A stretch of 64,000 bases of DNA, from the NCBI RefSeq assembly GCF_004014875.1, contig NZ_CP034929.1, positions 744,001-808,000 of the forward strand, read 5' to 3'. Positions 28,186 through 35,957 of the stretch are shown in pieces. Both the position numbers and the translations under genes were made by a program. The stretch's first letter is position 1, and every line of letters starts with the position of its first letter. Below the pieces are notes generated by a model. It had not been told where the DNA came from. It made no database searches and saw only the letters and a program-made list of their open reading frames with translations. This DNA comes from Nocardioides yefusunii (GTDB lineage Bacteria; Actinomycetota; Actinomycetes; Propionibacteriales; Nocardioidaceae).

Positions 28186-29028
28186 ATGCCCTTGAGTCCT
28201 TCAACGATGACCCTGCACGGCCACGAACTCTCCTACCTCGACAAGGGCGACGGCCCGGTGGTGCTGTTCGTCCACGGCATCCTCGGCTCGCAGCACAACT
28301 GGGCCCGACTGATCGACCTGATCGACGACACCCAACGTGTCGTCGTCCCCGACCTGCTCGGTCACGGACAGTCCGACAAGCCGATGGGCGACTACTCCCT
28401 CAGCTCGCACGCCGCGACCCTGCGCGACCTCCTGGACCGGCTCGGGATCGAGACCGTCACCCTCGTGGGGCACTCGCTCGGGGGCGGCATCGCGATGCAG
28501 TTCTTCTACCTCTTCCCTGAACGCGTCGAGCGGCTCGTCCTGGTCTCCAGCGGCGGCCTGGGGCGGGAGGTCAGTCTGTCGTTGCGGGCTGCCACCCTGC
28601 CCGGGGCCGAGCAGGTGCTCGGTGTCGTGGCCTCGGACTGGACGACGTCCCGGCTCGAGAAACTCGCTGGGCTGGCCGGCAAGGTCGGGTGGAAGCCGGC
28701 GGTCGACGTCAACGCCACCTGGCGTGGATTCCGGTCGCTGGGCGACCGCGAGAGCCGCAGGGCGTTCCTGGCCACCGCACGAGCCGTCATCGACCTGGGA
28801 GGGCAGACGGTCAGTGCCCACCGGCATCTCCTCGACGTGCAGCCACCGCCGACGCTGGTGGTGTGGGGTTCCAAGGATCGGGTGATCCCGGTCGACCACG
28901 CGCTCAACGCGCAGGAGTCCGTGCCGCAGGCGCGGGTCGAGATCTTCGACGGCGCTGGACACTTCCCGCACCTCGACGACCCCACCCGTTTCGCGGCGCT
29001 GCTGCGGGAGTTCGTCACCGCCACCTGA
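28186..29028 (+). CDS. Alpha/beta hydrolase
   Basis: A 280-residue alpha/beta-hydrolase. The oxyanion motif VHGILGSQHNW (29-39), nucleophile Ser97 in GHSLGG, Asp231 in WGSKDRVIP and His259 in GAGHFPHLDDP make a full triad. The overall pattern is close to the MhpC/epoxide-hydrolase-like cluster, but the substrate cannot be told. ATG 28186 has GAAGGGA about 12 nt upstream. It stands alone before a TOPRIM gene. Confidence 0.85.
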   Translation: MPLSPSTMTLHGHELSYLDKGDGPVVLFVHGILGSQHNWARLIDLIDDTQRVVVPDLLGHGQSDKPMGDYSLSSHAATLRDLLDRLGIETVTLVGHSLGGGIAMQFFYLFPERVERLVLVSSGGLGREVSLSLRAATLPGAEQVLGVVASDWTTSRLEKLAGLAGKVGWKPAVDVNATWRGFRSLGDRESRRAFLATARAVIDLGGQTVSAHRHLLDVQPPPTLVVWGSKDRVIPVDHALNAQESVPQARVEIFDGAGHFPHLDDPTRFAALLREFVTAT

Positions 29029-29080
29029 GAACCTGACGGGGGATGACCGCTCACCGAGCCGATGCGGGAGAATGCTGCCC

Positions 29081-29623
29081 GTGCCCAAGCCCATCACCAT
29101 CCTCGTCGAGGGCGAGTCCGACAAGGCCGCCGTCGTCACCCTCCTGCCCCGTTTCGGCATCGACGCCGAGGCCGAGAACATCACCGTCACCGTCATCAAC
29201 GGCGCCGGCAACTTCGGCCGCGCGATCCCCGAGACCGTCGCCCTGGGCCACCGCGTCGGTGGCCTCTACGACGAGGCCGAGGAACACTTCGTCGCCGACG
29301 CCCTGAACCGTCAGGCCGGTGAGGACCTGACTCGTCAGGGTTTCTTCGCCTCGCGCCCCGACCTCGAGCTCGAACTGGTCCGTGCCGTCGGTGCGGTCGC
29401 GATGACCCCGCTGCTCGAGCAGCACGGCGACCTCAAGACCTTCCGCAACTTCCAGGACCAGCCCAAGTACCGCGACGCCGACGTCGTCGAGCAGCTGCGT
29501 CGCTACATCGGAGCCAACGGTGCCCGCAAGGCCAAGTACGCCGCGATCCTCGTCGAAGCACTCGAGTTCGGGGCGTTCCCCGAGCCGCTCGAAGGCATCG
29601 TGAACTGGATCTGGAGCGCCTGA
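29081..29623 (+). CDS. Stand-alone TOPRIM domain protein (OLD-like)
   Basis: A 180-residue protein consisting of little more than a TOPRIM domain. ITILVEGESDKAAVVTLLPR holds the catalytic Glu (residue 10) with Glu12 and Asp14 alongside, VINGAGNFGRA follows, and GLYDEAEEHF takes the place of the metal-binding D-x-D, here with only D-E. OLD nucleases fuse this domain to an ABC ATPase; here no ATPase is present. Possible roles are RNase M5-like or nicking activity, none proven. GTG 29081 is preferred because CGGGAG lies 10 nt upstream; ATG 29072 is too close to it. It ends 2 nt before the next gene. Confidence 0.7.
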   Translation: MPKPITILVEGESDKAAVVTLLPRFGIDAEAENITVTVINGAGNFGRAIPETVALGHRVGGLYDEAEEHFVADALNRQAGEDLTRQGFFASRPDLELELVRAVGAVAMTPLLEQHGDLKTFRNFQDQPKYRDADVVEQLRRYIGANGARKAKYAAILVEALEFGAFPEPLEGIVNWIWSA

Positions 29624-29625
29624 AC

Positions 29626-30306
29626 ATGAGCAACGTCCCGGCACGCAACGACGACGGATCGCGTCCCGGGCAGGCCTGGCTCTGGGCGGTCCCACTGTTC
29701 TCCGTGGGGCTCCTCGGGTTCGTCCCGCCGCTCGCGATCGCACTGCGCGCCAGGACGTCCCTGGCCTGGGGTTGGTTTGCCGGGTTCGTGGCAGCGCTGG
29801 TCCTCGGGCTCACCTTCGTCGACAGCGAGGGGTTCCTCGGCAGCGTGGCGGTCGCCGGCATCCTCGCCTCCATGGGTGGTGCCGCGGTGTACTCCGCGGT
29901 GCGCGGCAAGCAGTACTTCTTCCGTCCCGCCCCCGCCCCGCGGATGGGCTCGACGTCGATCGCCGGCGACGCGAACCAGCTCGCGCTGGCCCAGGTCGCT
30001 GCGCAGCGTCGTCGTCGTGAGGACGCCCGCACGATCGTGCGCAACGACCCCGGCACGGCCCGCGACCTCGGCATCGGCCGCCCCGACCTCGGACGCGGCT
30101 ACGACGACGGCGGCCTCGTGGACCTCAACAGCGCCCCCGTGGAGCTGCTCGTCGCTGTTCTGGGACTCACTCCGACGCAGGGACAGGCCCTCGTCGAGGC
30201 GCGTGCCCGGGTGGGTCGGTTCACGCTCGTCGAGGACCTGCACCTGGTCAGCGAGATCGACCTCGCCACCTACGACCGGATCACCGACCGGGTCGTCCTG
30301 CTCTGA
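29626..30306 (+). CDS. Membrane protein with C-terminal helix-hairpin-helix domain
   Basis: A 226-residue protein. Three hydrophobic helices (about 18-38, 46-64, 70-90) are followed by a charged linker and a ComEA-like helix-hairpin-helix domain (about 165-226) with LVDLNSAPVELLVAVLGLTP and ARVGRFTLVEDLHLV. Such domains bind DNA without sequence specificity, but in many actinobacterial homologues the function is unknown. It starts 2 nt after the TOPRIM gene, so the two are co-transcribed. The TOPRIM/HhH pairing suggests a shared nucleic-acid role (inference). Confidence 0.75.
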   Translation: MSNVPARNDDGSRPGQAWLWAVPLFSVGLLGFVPPLAIALRARTSLAWGWFAGFVAALVLGLTFVDSEGFLGSVAVAGILASMGGAAVYSAVRGKQYFFRPAPAPRMGSTSIAGDANQLALAQVAAQRRRREDARTIVRNDPGTARDLGIGRPDLGRGYDDGGLVDLNSAPVELLVAVLGLTPTQGQALVEARARVGRFTLVEDLHLVSEIDLATYDRITDRVVLL

Positions 30307-30331
30307 CCCGGACGGCGAGCGACGCAGCTGC

Positions 30332-31354
30332 TCAGGCCGAGGCGATGCCGGGCAGCCAGAAGTAGGGCAGTGCCTGACCGGCGGAGTAGTACTCGGACGG
30401 AACCTGCAGACGCCACGCCGGGTCGGTGACCAGTTGCTTGAGCTCGTGGTCGCTGAAGACGTCGCCCTGACCCGCGGGATAGAGGGTGCTGACCCTGATC
30501 CGGAGTCCCTCGACGGGGTCGTAGACATTGATCTCCTGGGCGGAGTAGTCGTCGGGGCTCTCCTTGCGCTGCACGAGCATGGTGCCGCCGTTCTCCGTCG
30601 TGATGAGGGTGCAGGCCACCTCGCGTCCTGCGACACCGCAGCGGTTGTTGCTGGGTTCCTCCTCGGCGACCATCACCAGCACCTCGATCCGGGCATGTCC
30701 CTGCACGCCGTCGACATCGGCTGAGCCGTCCGCGAGAGTCGCGGTGCCCGAACCGGTGATGACGCCGCCGTCCTGGACCGCGGTGTCCCCGTGTTCGCCG
30801 CCGAACGAGATCGGGTCGACGGTGAGGTCGTCACGACCGAGTGCCTCCAGCCGCTCCAACAGCATCGCGGTCGCGATCCTGCCGTCGAGTCGGATCGTCT
30901 CCGGGGCGTCGTCGGGGACCTCGACCCCGGAGACGCCCGGCGAGAGCACCATGCCGATCGCGTCCGCACCCGAGGCGACCTTCTCGGCGGGGTGAAGATA
31001 CCGCTCGGACTCCGGGGCGGGGACCTGACCCTCGTGTACGTACCGGTCGAAGGAGAAGTCGGGGAAGGTGGAGGGCCACTCCTGGGGCATCCACCAGGGC
31101 AGCGGTTCGGCAGTCGTGGCCGGGCCGTCCGCGGGTGCCGCGATCGGGGAGGAGCCGGGCAGCCATCCGGACGTTCCCAGCGAGAGCAGTCCGACGGCTG
31201 CTGCCGTGCCGAGGGCGACCACGCCGCGGGTGCGGTGACGACGGCGACGCAGGAAGGCGCCGTCGGCGCGGGCACCTGCGGCGATGCGGGTGTGGTCGAG
31301 GTGCACGTCGAGCACCAGGTCGTCGAGTTGGTCGTGCAGGGTCGGGTTCGTCAT
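30332..31354 (-). CDS. Membrane-anchored partner of the ECF sigma factor
   Basis: A 340-residue protein. A cytoplasmic N-terminus (1-47) rich in charged residues and RRRRHRTR precedes one transmembrane helix (about 49-67); the rest is predicted to be outside, with a WWMPQEWPSTFPDFSF segment and a domain of unknown type. Its ATG overlaps the stop of the sigma factor gene (ATGA at 31351), the usual place for an anti-sigma factor, though no ZAS zinc motif (H-x3-C-x2-C) is visible, so anti-sigma activity is inferred. Confidence 0.65.
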   Translation of the reverse strand: MTNPTLHDQLDDLVLDVHLDHTRIAAGARADGAFLRRRRHRTRGVVALGTAAAVGLLSLGTSGWLPGSSPIAAPADGPATTAEPLPWWMPQEWPSTFPDFSFDRYVHEGQVPAPESERYLHPAEKVASGADAIGMVLSPGVSGVEVPDDAPETIRLDGRIATAMLLERLEALGRDDLTVDPISFGGEHGDTAVQDGGVITGSGTATLADGSADVDGVQGHARIEVLVMVAEEEPSNNRCGVAGREVACTLITTENGGTMLVQRKESPDDYSAQEINVYDPVEGLRIRVSTLYPAGQGDVFSDHELKQLVTDPAWRLQVPSEYYSAGQALPYFWLPGIASA

Positions 31355-31884
31355 GAGCAGTCCTCGGGAGTGGCCAGCGAGGGGAACTGGGTACGGAGAT
31401 GTTTCAGGGCGCGGTGGCTGCGGGTGCGGCACGTGACCGGGGAGAGGCCGAGCTGCTCGGCCGTGTCGGCCACCGAGAGGTCCTCCCAGTAGCGCAGCAC
31501 CACGACGGCACGGTCGAGTGCCGAGAGGGTCGCCAATGCCTGCATCAACGCGAGGCGGGTCGTCGGGTCGGATCCCGGAGCCGAGGTCTCGGCCTCGGTG
31601 TGGACCTCGACGATCCGTCGTCGTCGCTTCTCGTCGAGGTGCAGGCGCAGCATCACCCGGCGGGCGTACGCCAGCGGATGGTCAGCGCGACGGACCTGTT
31701 TCCACTTCGAGAAGAGGCGCGCGTACGCGTTCTGGAGCAGGTCCTCGGCCGTCGAGCGGTCGCCGGTGAGCAGGACGGCAGTGCGCATCAACCGGGTCCC
31801 GGTGGAGTGGACGAAGTCGTCGAAGGTGTCCACCGTGACCGGGACGGTGATCCGCAGCGAGGCTGGGACGGTTGTCGTGGTCAT
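31351..31884 (-). CDS. SigE-family ECF RNA polymerase sigma factor
   Basis: A 177-residue ECF-type sigma factor. Region 2 spans about 20-88 (RTAVLLTGDRSTAEDLLQNAYARL with ARRVMLRLHLDEKRRRR) and region 4 about 113-163 (LSALDRAVVVLRYWEDLSVADTAEQLGLSPVTCRTRSHRALKHL). The pattern fits the SigE family common in actinobacteria. ATG 31884 is chosen because an AAC-N17-CGTC element lies just upstream; GTG 31905 would add 7 residues. The next gene overlaps by 4 nt and encodes a membrane protein. Confidence 0.85.
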   Translation of the reverse strand: MTTTTVPASLRITVPVTVDTFDDFVHSTGTRLMRTAVLLTGDRSTAEDLLQNAYARLFSKWKQVRRADHPLAYARRVMLRLHLDEKRRRRIVEVHTEAETSAPGSDPTTRLALMQALATLSALDRAVVVLRYWEDLSVADTAEQLGLSPVTCRTRSHRALKHLRTQFPSLATPEDCS

Positions 31885-31893
31885 ACCTGCATC

Positions 31894-31917
31894 GACGGGG
31901 GTCACCGTCGTTACGTT
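31894..31917 (-). promoter_or_regulatory. Possible autoregulated ECF promoter, AAC-N17-CGTC
   Basis: On the minus strand AAC (31917-31915) and CGTC (31897-31894) are 17 nt apart, matching the -35/-10 spacing of ECF promoters. CGTC ends 9 nt before ATG 31884. Confidence 0.35.
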
Positions 31918-31971
31918 GCAGGCCCGCCCCGATCCGTCATTGGTCTGGACCGGGCGAGGGCTCTTAGGTAC

Positions 31972-32550
31972 TCAGGAGTCGACCGTGGATTCCTCGCGCA
32001 GCCGCGGCTCCACCCGCTGCTCGGGGTGGTAGCCGTGCTTGTCGGCGTAGAACGCGCGGATGACGTCCATGTCGGCGCGCACGTCGCCGGTGAGGGTGAT
32101 CGTGGGGCCCAGACCGGTGGTCTTCGTGGGGCCGTCGACGAAACCGAGGGAGACGTCGAGACCGGCGTCGCGGGCGATCCGGTAGAAGCCCGACTTCCAG
32201 TGGGTGTTCCCGCTGCGGGTGCCGTCAGGGGCGATCACCAGCCCGAACGTGGCACCCGAACGCATCTGCGCGACGAGGTCGTCGACGAGACCCTGCGGGT
32301 TCTCCCGGTCGACGGGGATGCCGCCCAGACGGCGTGCGATCGGACCGGCCACGCCCTTGAAGAGGCTCTTCTTGCCCAGCCACCGGATCTCGATGCCCAG
32401 GCTCCACGCGACCGCCAACGTCAACGGGAAGTCCCAGTTGGAGGTGTGCGGGGCCCCGAGGAACACCACGGGGCGGCCCGGAGCGGGCTCGGAGGCCAGC
32501 TTCCAGCCCGAGAGGGCGAAGAAGAGACGGGCCAGCAATCGCTTGAGCAT
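31972..32550 (-). CDS. 1-acyl-sn-glycerol-3-phosphate acyltransferase family protein
   Basis: A 192-residue PlsC-like enzyme. The catalytic H-x4-D motif is HTSNWD (35-40) and the glycerol-phosphate contact is APDGTRS (107-113, the EGTR position). Members make phosphatidic acid or transfer acyl chains to other lipids at the membrane; the short length and HTSNWDF wording match the small cytosolic-face subgroup. ATG 32550 is used; GTG 32559 adds only three residues. Single gene. Confidence 0.8.
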   Translation of the reverse strand: MLKRLLARLFFALSGWKLASEPAPGRPVVFLGAPHTSNWDFPLTLAVAWSLGIEIRWLGKKSLFKGVAGPIARRLGGIPVDRENPQGLVDDLVAQMRSGATFGLVIAPDGTRSGNTHWKSGFYRIARDAGLDVSLGFVDGPTKTTGLGPTITLTGDVRADMDVIRAFYADKHGYHPEQRVEPRLREESTVDS

Positions 32551-32962
32551 GGGGTTCACAGTAAGGCGTCGCGTCGAACCGCACGACGGCGGTGAGCACC
32601 GTGGACGGCAACCGGACGTCACCGGATCGCGTTCGTCCCCATTCCCCGGGCAGGGTTGAGGATCCTGACGTCCTGCAGATCGTGCGCTCCCGGTGCGGGC
32701 CGCCACAGAATGGGCGACGCCTGAAAGATTCAGACCGGTGTGGTTGTTCCGGTCCCCTTCACTCATCGAGCCAACTGTGACGCCCTTGACCGGTGTTCGT
32801 CGCCACCATGATCTTCTGGCCGCTGGCCAGGAAGTGCGCGGGCGCAGTGCTCAAGGCCCCAGGCACGGCTGCCGTCAACAAGGCCGCTCGCGGGTGACGG
32901 CCCCCGTGTCCGTCGAGCCGCTCACCGTGGAGGTGGGCGGCTCGAGGTGCTCCCGGGGTTGC
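32551..32962. other. 412-nt gap
   Basis: No gene supported. A 29-codon frame from ATG 32808 to 32897 exists without a promoter or ribosome binding site. A hairpin (32913-32945) near the right end should terminate the minus-strand Tat-protein gene. Confidence 0.5.
32913..32945. terminator. Hairpin downstream of the second Tat-protein gene
   Basis: Arms TCGAGCCGC (32913-32921) and GCGGCTCGA (32937-32945) around 15 nt, just beyond the stop at 32963 of the minus-strand gene. Confidence 0.55.
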
Positions 32963-33571
32963 TCAGATCGGTACGACGATCTGCCTGGACGCGTTGTTCT
33001 GAGGAAGGATCTTGAAGACGCGGTCGGGTCCGTTGGTCCTGTTCCCGCTGGAGAACGTGATGGTGGCGTACGTGCTTCCGTCCTCGACGTCGGTGTCCAT
33101 CATCGCTGAGGTGTTGAAACTGAGCGACAGCGTCGAGGCGGCTGCGTTCACGGTGGTGGGTCGTCGGAACGTGAAGGTGAAGTAGGACGACCCCATGTCC
33201 CCGCGGTTGCTGCCCTGCAGGGACCAGGCGCCGTGGTTCGCGCTCGCGCCAGCGATCGAGTTGTACCCCTCGACGTGGGCGCCGGCCCGCGTGGTGCCGG
33301 TGAGGAACTGAACCTGGACCTGAACGGTGCCCAGAGCCACTCCGGCGGGGACCGCGATGGTGAAGTTGAACCGCCCGATCCCGGTGTAGTCACTGCGGCT
33401 GTCCCCGACGGTGGCGAGCCCTTCGAAGGAGTTGGAGGCGATCGACCAGAGTGCCCGGGAGTCTGCGAACGCGGGCGCCGCAGCAGCCACGGCGACAGTG
33501 GGCGCGGCCCAGGCCGCTGTCCGGACGACGGTGCGGCGACTGGGGGTGGGGTGGGCAGTGCTGGGGTTCAC
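32963..33571 (-). CDS. Tat-exported protein, unknown function
   Basis: A 202-residue protein with a twin-arginine type signal: SRRTVVRTAAW (Arg12-Arg13), a hydrophobic stretch and PAFA cleavage near residue 36. The leader is nearly identical in design to that of the 27605 gene, but the mature part differs: about 165 Ser/Thr/Asn-rich residues with predicted beta structure, including TRAGAHVEGYNSIAGASANH and TFTFRRPTTVN. No catalytic motif. Start GTG 33571. The 15-nt motif 28 nt upstream is shared with the 27605 gene. Function unknown. Confidence 0.65.
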   Translation of the reverse strand: MNPSTAHPTPSRRTVVRTAAWAAPTVAVAAAAPAFADSRALWSIASNSFEGLATVGDSRSDYTGIGRFNFTIAVPAGVALGTVQVQVQFLTGTTRAGAHVEGYNSIAGASANHGAWSLQGSNRGDMGSSYFTFTFRRPTTVNAAASTLSLSFNTSAMMDTDVEDGSTYATITFSSGNRTNGPDRVFKILPQNNASRQIVVPI

Positions 33572-33599
33572 GAACGCTCTTGGAACGAGCCGCCTGTGC

Positions 33600-33614
33600 G
33601 GCTGGGCAGACCTC
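33600..33614 (-). promoter_or_regulatory. Shared 15-nt motif GAGGTCTGCCCAGCC
   Basis: On the minus strand, 28 nt before GTG 33571; one mismatch from the motif at 27630-27644 upstream of another Tat-protein gene. Confidence 0.35.
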
Positions 33615-33758
33615 GGCGCGGTCGGTCCGAGAGCGGCATCGAGGGGGTAACGGAAGTCGCGACGCTACGGCGCGCAGGTGAGATCCTCAGGGAGATTCCC
33701 GATCAGATTGATCTGAGAGAGCGTGTCCTTGCTGCGCCGTGTGAGTCTCCGACACGGG

Positions 33759-33778
33759 TGGTACTGCTCGACCAGTGT
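33759..33778 (+). repeat. Dispersed 20-nt repeat, copy 1
   Basis: TGGTACTGCTCGACCAGTGT, intergenic, upstream of the membrane protein gene at 33803. A copy with one mismatch lies in opposite orientation at 48728-48747. Confidence 0.4.
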
Positions 33779-33802
33779 CGTCGGGGGTGGAACAGTGAAC
33801 GC

Positions 33803-34669
33803 ATGGGTGCCATGCGCAGTGTCGTCTCCGCCGTCCTCGTGCTGCTCGGGTTGTTGCTGGTGGCGGTCTCGGCCCCCGCCACCTGGGCCCGCGAACACCT
33901 CCTCGACACCGACGAATGGACCCGGACGGTCTCCCCACTGATCGCGCAACCACCCGTCCAGGACGTCGTCAGCACGGCGCTGGTCGACGGCGTGGACCCC
34001 GACCGGAGACTGCCCGACGTCGCGCGGGCGCTGTTGGACCGAGCCACCGACGCCGCCGTCGCCACCGACACCTTCGCCTCCGCGTGGGACAGCGCGGTAC
34101 GGATCTCGCACGAACACCTCGTGGAGACGATCCGGGAGGACGGCAAGGGCATCGACACCAGCCAGGGCGTCGTCGCCATCGAACTCGCACCCCTCTGGGA
34201 AGCGCTTCTGCCCCGCCTCGACGAGGCCGGGATCCCCGGACTCGACCGGCTTCCCAGTCCGGAGGGCACAGTCGTCCTGGACGACTCCGAGAAGACCGCT
34301 CGCGTGCTCGACCTGGCCGGTGAGGTGGACGCCAAGGCCTGGCCGGTCGCCGTCGTCGCCGTCGTCGCGCTGCTGCTCGGGGTGCTGTTCGCCCGTCGGC
34401 GCGGACGCACCCTCGTCCTCGTCGGGATCGGCCTGGTCCTGGTCGCCGTGGTCGAGTGGGCAGCCTGGACGCTGCTCAAGGACCAGTGGATCGACGGCGG
34501 GGGAGACCCCGCGGGCGAGGTGTTGCTGGTGGCCCTCACCGACTCCGTGGAGAGCTGGCTGCTCCCGGTCGGCGTGACTGGCGTCGTCGTCCTCCTCGTC
34601 GGAGCCGTGGCCAGCGCCCTCGGCCGTGCTGCACGTGGTCGGGCCGAGCAGGAAGCAGCCCTGCGATGA
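33803..34669 (+). CDS. Four-helix membrane protein, unknown function
   Basis: A 288-residue protein: one N-terminal transmembrane helix (about 5-27), a soluble domain (28-175) with [20 protein letters not shown] and [17 protein letters not shown], then three helices (about 178-193, 200-218, 245-268) and an Arg/Ala/Glu-rich tail. This architecture is common in actinobacteria and unnamed. ATG 33803 has GGGGGTGGA about 11 nt upstream. Its stop overlaps the start of arginine deiminase (ATGA), so they are coupled. A role connected with arginine metabolism is not evident. Confidence 0.65.
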   Translation: MGAMRSVVSAVLVLLGLLLVAVSAPATWAREHLLDTDEWTRTVSPLIAQPPVQDVVSTALVDGVDPDRRLPDVARALLDRATDAAVATDTFASAWDSAVRISHEHLVETIREDGKGIDTSQGVVAIELAPLWEALLPRLDEAGIPGLDRLPSPEGTVVLDDSEKTARVLDLAGEVDAKAWPVAVVAVVALLLGVLFARRRGRTLVLVGIGLVLVAVVEWAAWTLLKDQWIDGGGDPAGEVLLVALTDSVESWLLPVGVTGVVVLLVGAVASALGRAARGRAEQEAALR

Positions 34670-35934
34670 GCGAGCCGATCGCCCCGACGCCGCCTGCGCA
34701 GCACGCACTGGGCGTCCATTCCGAGGTCGGTCACCTCAACACCGTCATGGTCTGCGCCCCCGGACTGGCACACAGCCGACTCACCCCCGCCAACTGTGAC
34801 GAACTGCTCTTCGACGACGTGCTCTGGGTCGAACGCGCCGCTGCGGACCACGCCCAGTTCGTGGCGACGTTGCGCGGCCGTGGGATCGAGGTCCTGGAGT
34901 TCTCCACCCTCCTCGCCGAGACCCTCGCCGTGCCCGAGGCCCGCACCTGGGTGCTCGACCAGCGGGTCCGTTCCCGGCGTGTCGGCGCCGAACTCGTCGA
35001 CGATGTCCGCGCACACCTCGACGGCCTGGCCCCCGTGGCGCTCGCCGAGGCCCTCGTCGGAGGACTCACCCCGGCCGAGTTCGCGCCCGGTCGGGCCGGG
35101 GACCTGATGCGGTCGGTGTCCCGGGCGCGGGGGAGCACCGAGTTCCTGCTGCCGCCGCTGCCCAACATGCTCTACACCCGTGACACCACCTGCTGGATCG
35201 AGGACGGGGTCACCCTCAACCCCCTGCACTACGCTGCGCGCACCGAGGAGACCGTCCTCGCCGCCGCCGTCTACCGGCATCACCCACGCTTCGCCGGACA
35301 GGTCACCGAGTGGTGGGGCGACCCGACGAGGGACGCTGCGATGGCGACCCTCGAGGGTGGCGACGTGATGCCGATCGGCAACCGGACGCTGCTGGTCGGC
35401 CTGTCCGAACGCACGTCGCGACAGGGCGTCAGCTCGCTGGCGCACGCACTCTTCGCCCGCGGCGTCGTCGACCGGGTGATCGTGGCGGTGCTGCCGCGGA
35501 TGCGCGCCGCGATGCACCTCGACACCGTCCTGACCTTCGCCGACCGTGACGTCGTGCTGGTCCACCCCGACGTCACTGATCACGTCCGGGCGATCTCGCT
35601 GCGTCCCGGGCCTGCGTCCGCGGGAGGGCTCGACGTGCGCGAGGAGGCCGGAACGCTGACCGAGGTGATCGCGTCTGCTCTCGGGGTGGAGCGGCTGCGC
35701 GTCGTCGACACCGGTAGCAGCCCTTCGACCCGCGCACGCGCGCAGTGGGACTCCGGTGCGAACGTCGTCGCTCTCGAACCCGGCGTCGTGATGGCCTACG
35801 ACCGCAACACCCACACCAACGACCTGTTGCGCGCCGAAGGTGTCGAGGTGCTCGAGATCGTCGGCGCAGAACTGGGACGGGGCCGCGGCGGCGGACACTG
35901 CATGACGTGTCCGATCAGCCGCGACCCCGTCTGA
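34666..35934 (+). CDS. arcA: Arginine deiminase
   Basis: A 422-residue arginine deiminase that hydrolyses L-arginine to citrulline and ammonia. The catalytic Cys412 is in [23 protein letters not shown] is at the start, [10 protein letters not shown] carries the substrate-binding Asp, and [10 protein letters not shown] is also present. Length agrees with the family. No arcB or arcC is next to it, so the classical pathway is split or incomplete here. The upstream neighbour is a membrane protein coupled by an ATGA overlap; it does not resemble the ArcD antiporter. Convergent with the helicase gene 23 nt downstream. Confidence 0.92.
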   Translation: MSEPIAPTPPAQHALGVHSEVGHLNTVMVCAPGLAHSRLTPANCDELLFDDVLWVERAAADHAQFVATLRGRGIEVLEFSTLLAETLAVPEARTWVLDQRVRSRRVGAELVDDVRAHLDGLAPVALAEALVGGLTPAEFAPGRAGDLMRSVSRARGSTEFLLPPLPNMLYTRDTTCWIEDGVTLNPLHYAARTEETVLAAAVYRHHPRFAGQVTEWWGDPTRDAAMATLEGGDVMPIGNRTLLVGLSERTSRQGVSSLAHALFARGVVDRVIVAVLPRMRAAMHLDTVLTFADRDVVLVHPDVTDHVRAISLRPGPASAGGLDVREEAGTLTEVIASALGVERLRVVDTGSSPSTRARAQWDSGANVVALEPGVVMAYDRNTHTNDLLRAEGVEVLEIVGAELGRGRGGGHCMTCPISRDPV

Positions 35935-35957
35935 GAGTCGTCAGGAGGCGTCAGCCG

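Noticed and set aside
32808..32897. 29-codon frame beginning MIFWPLARKCAG
   Set aside because: No -10 box at leaderless distance and no ribosome binding site; kept only as a remark in the gap entry.
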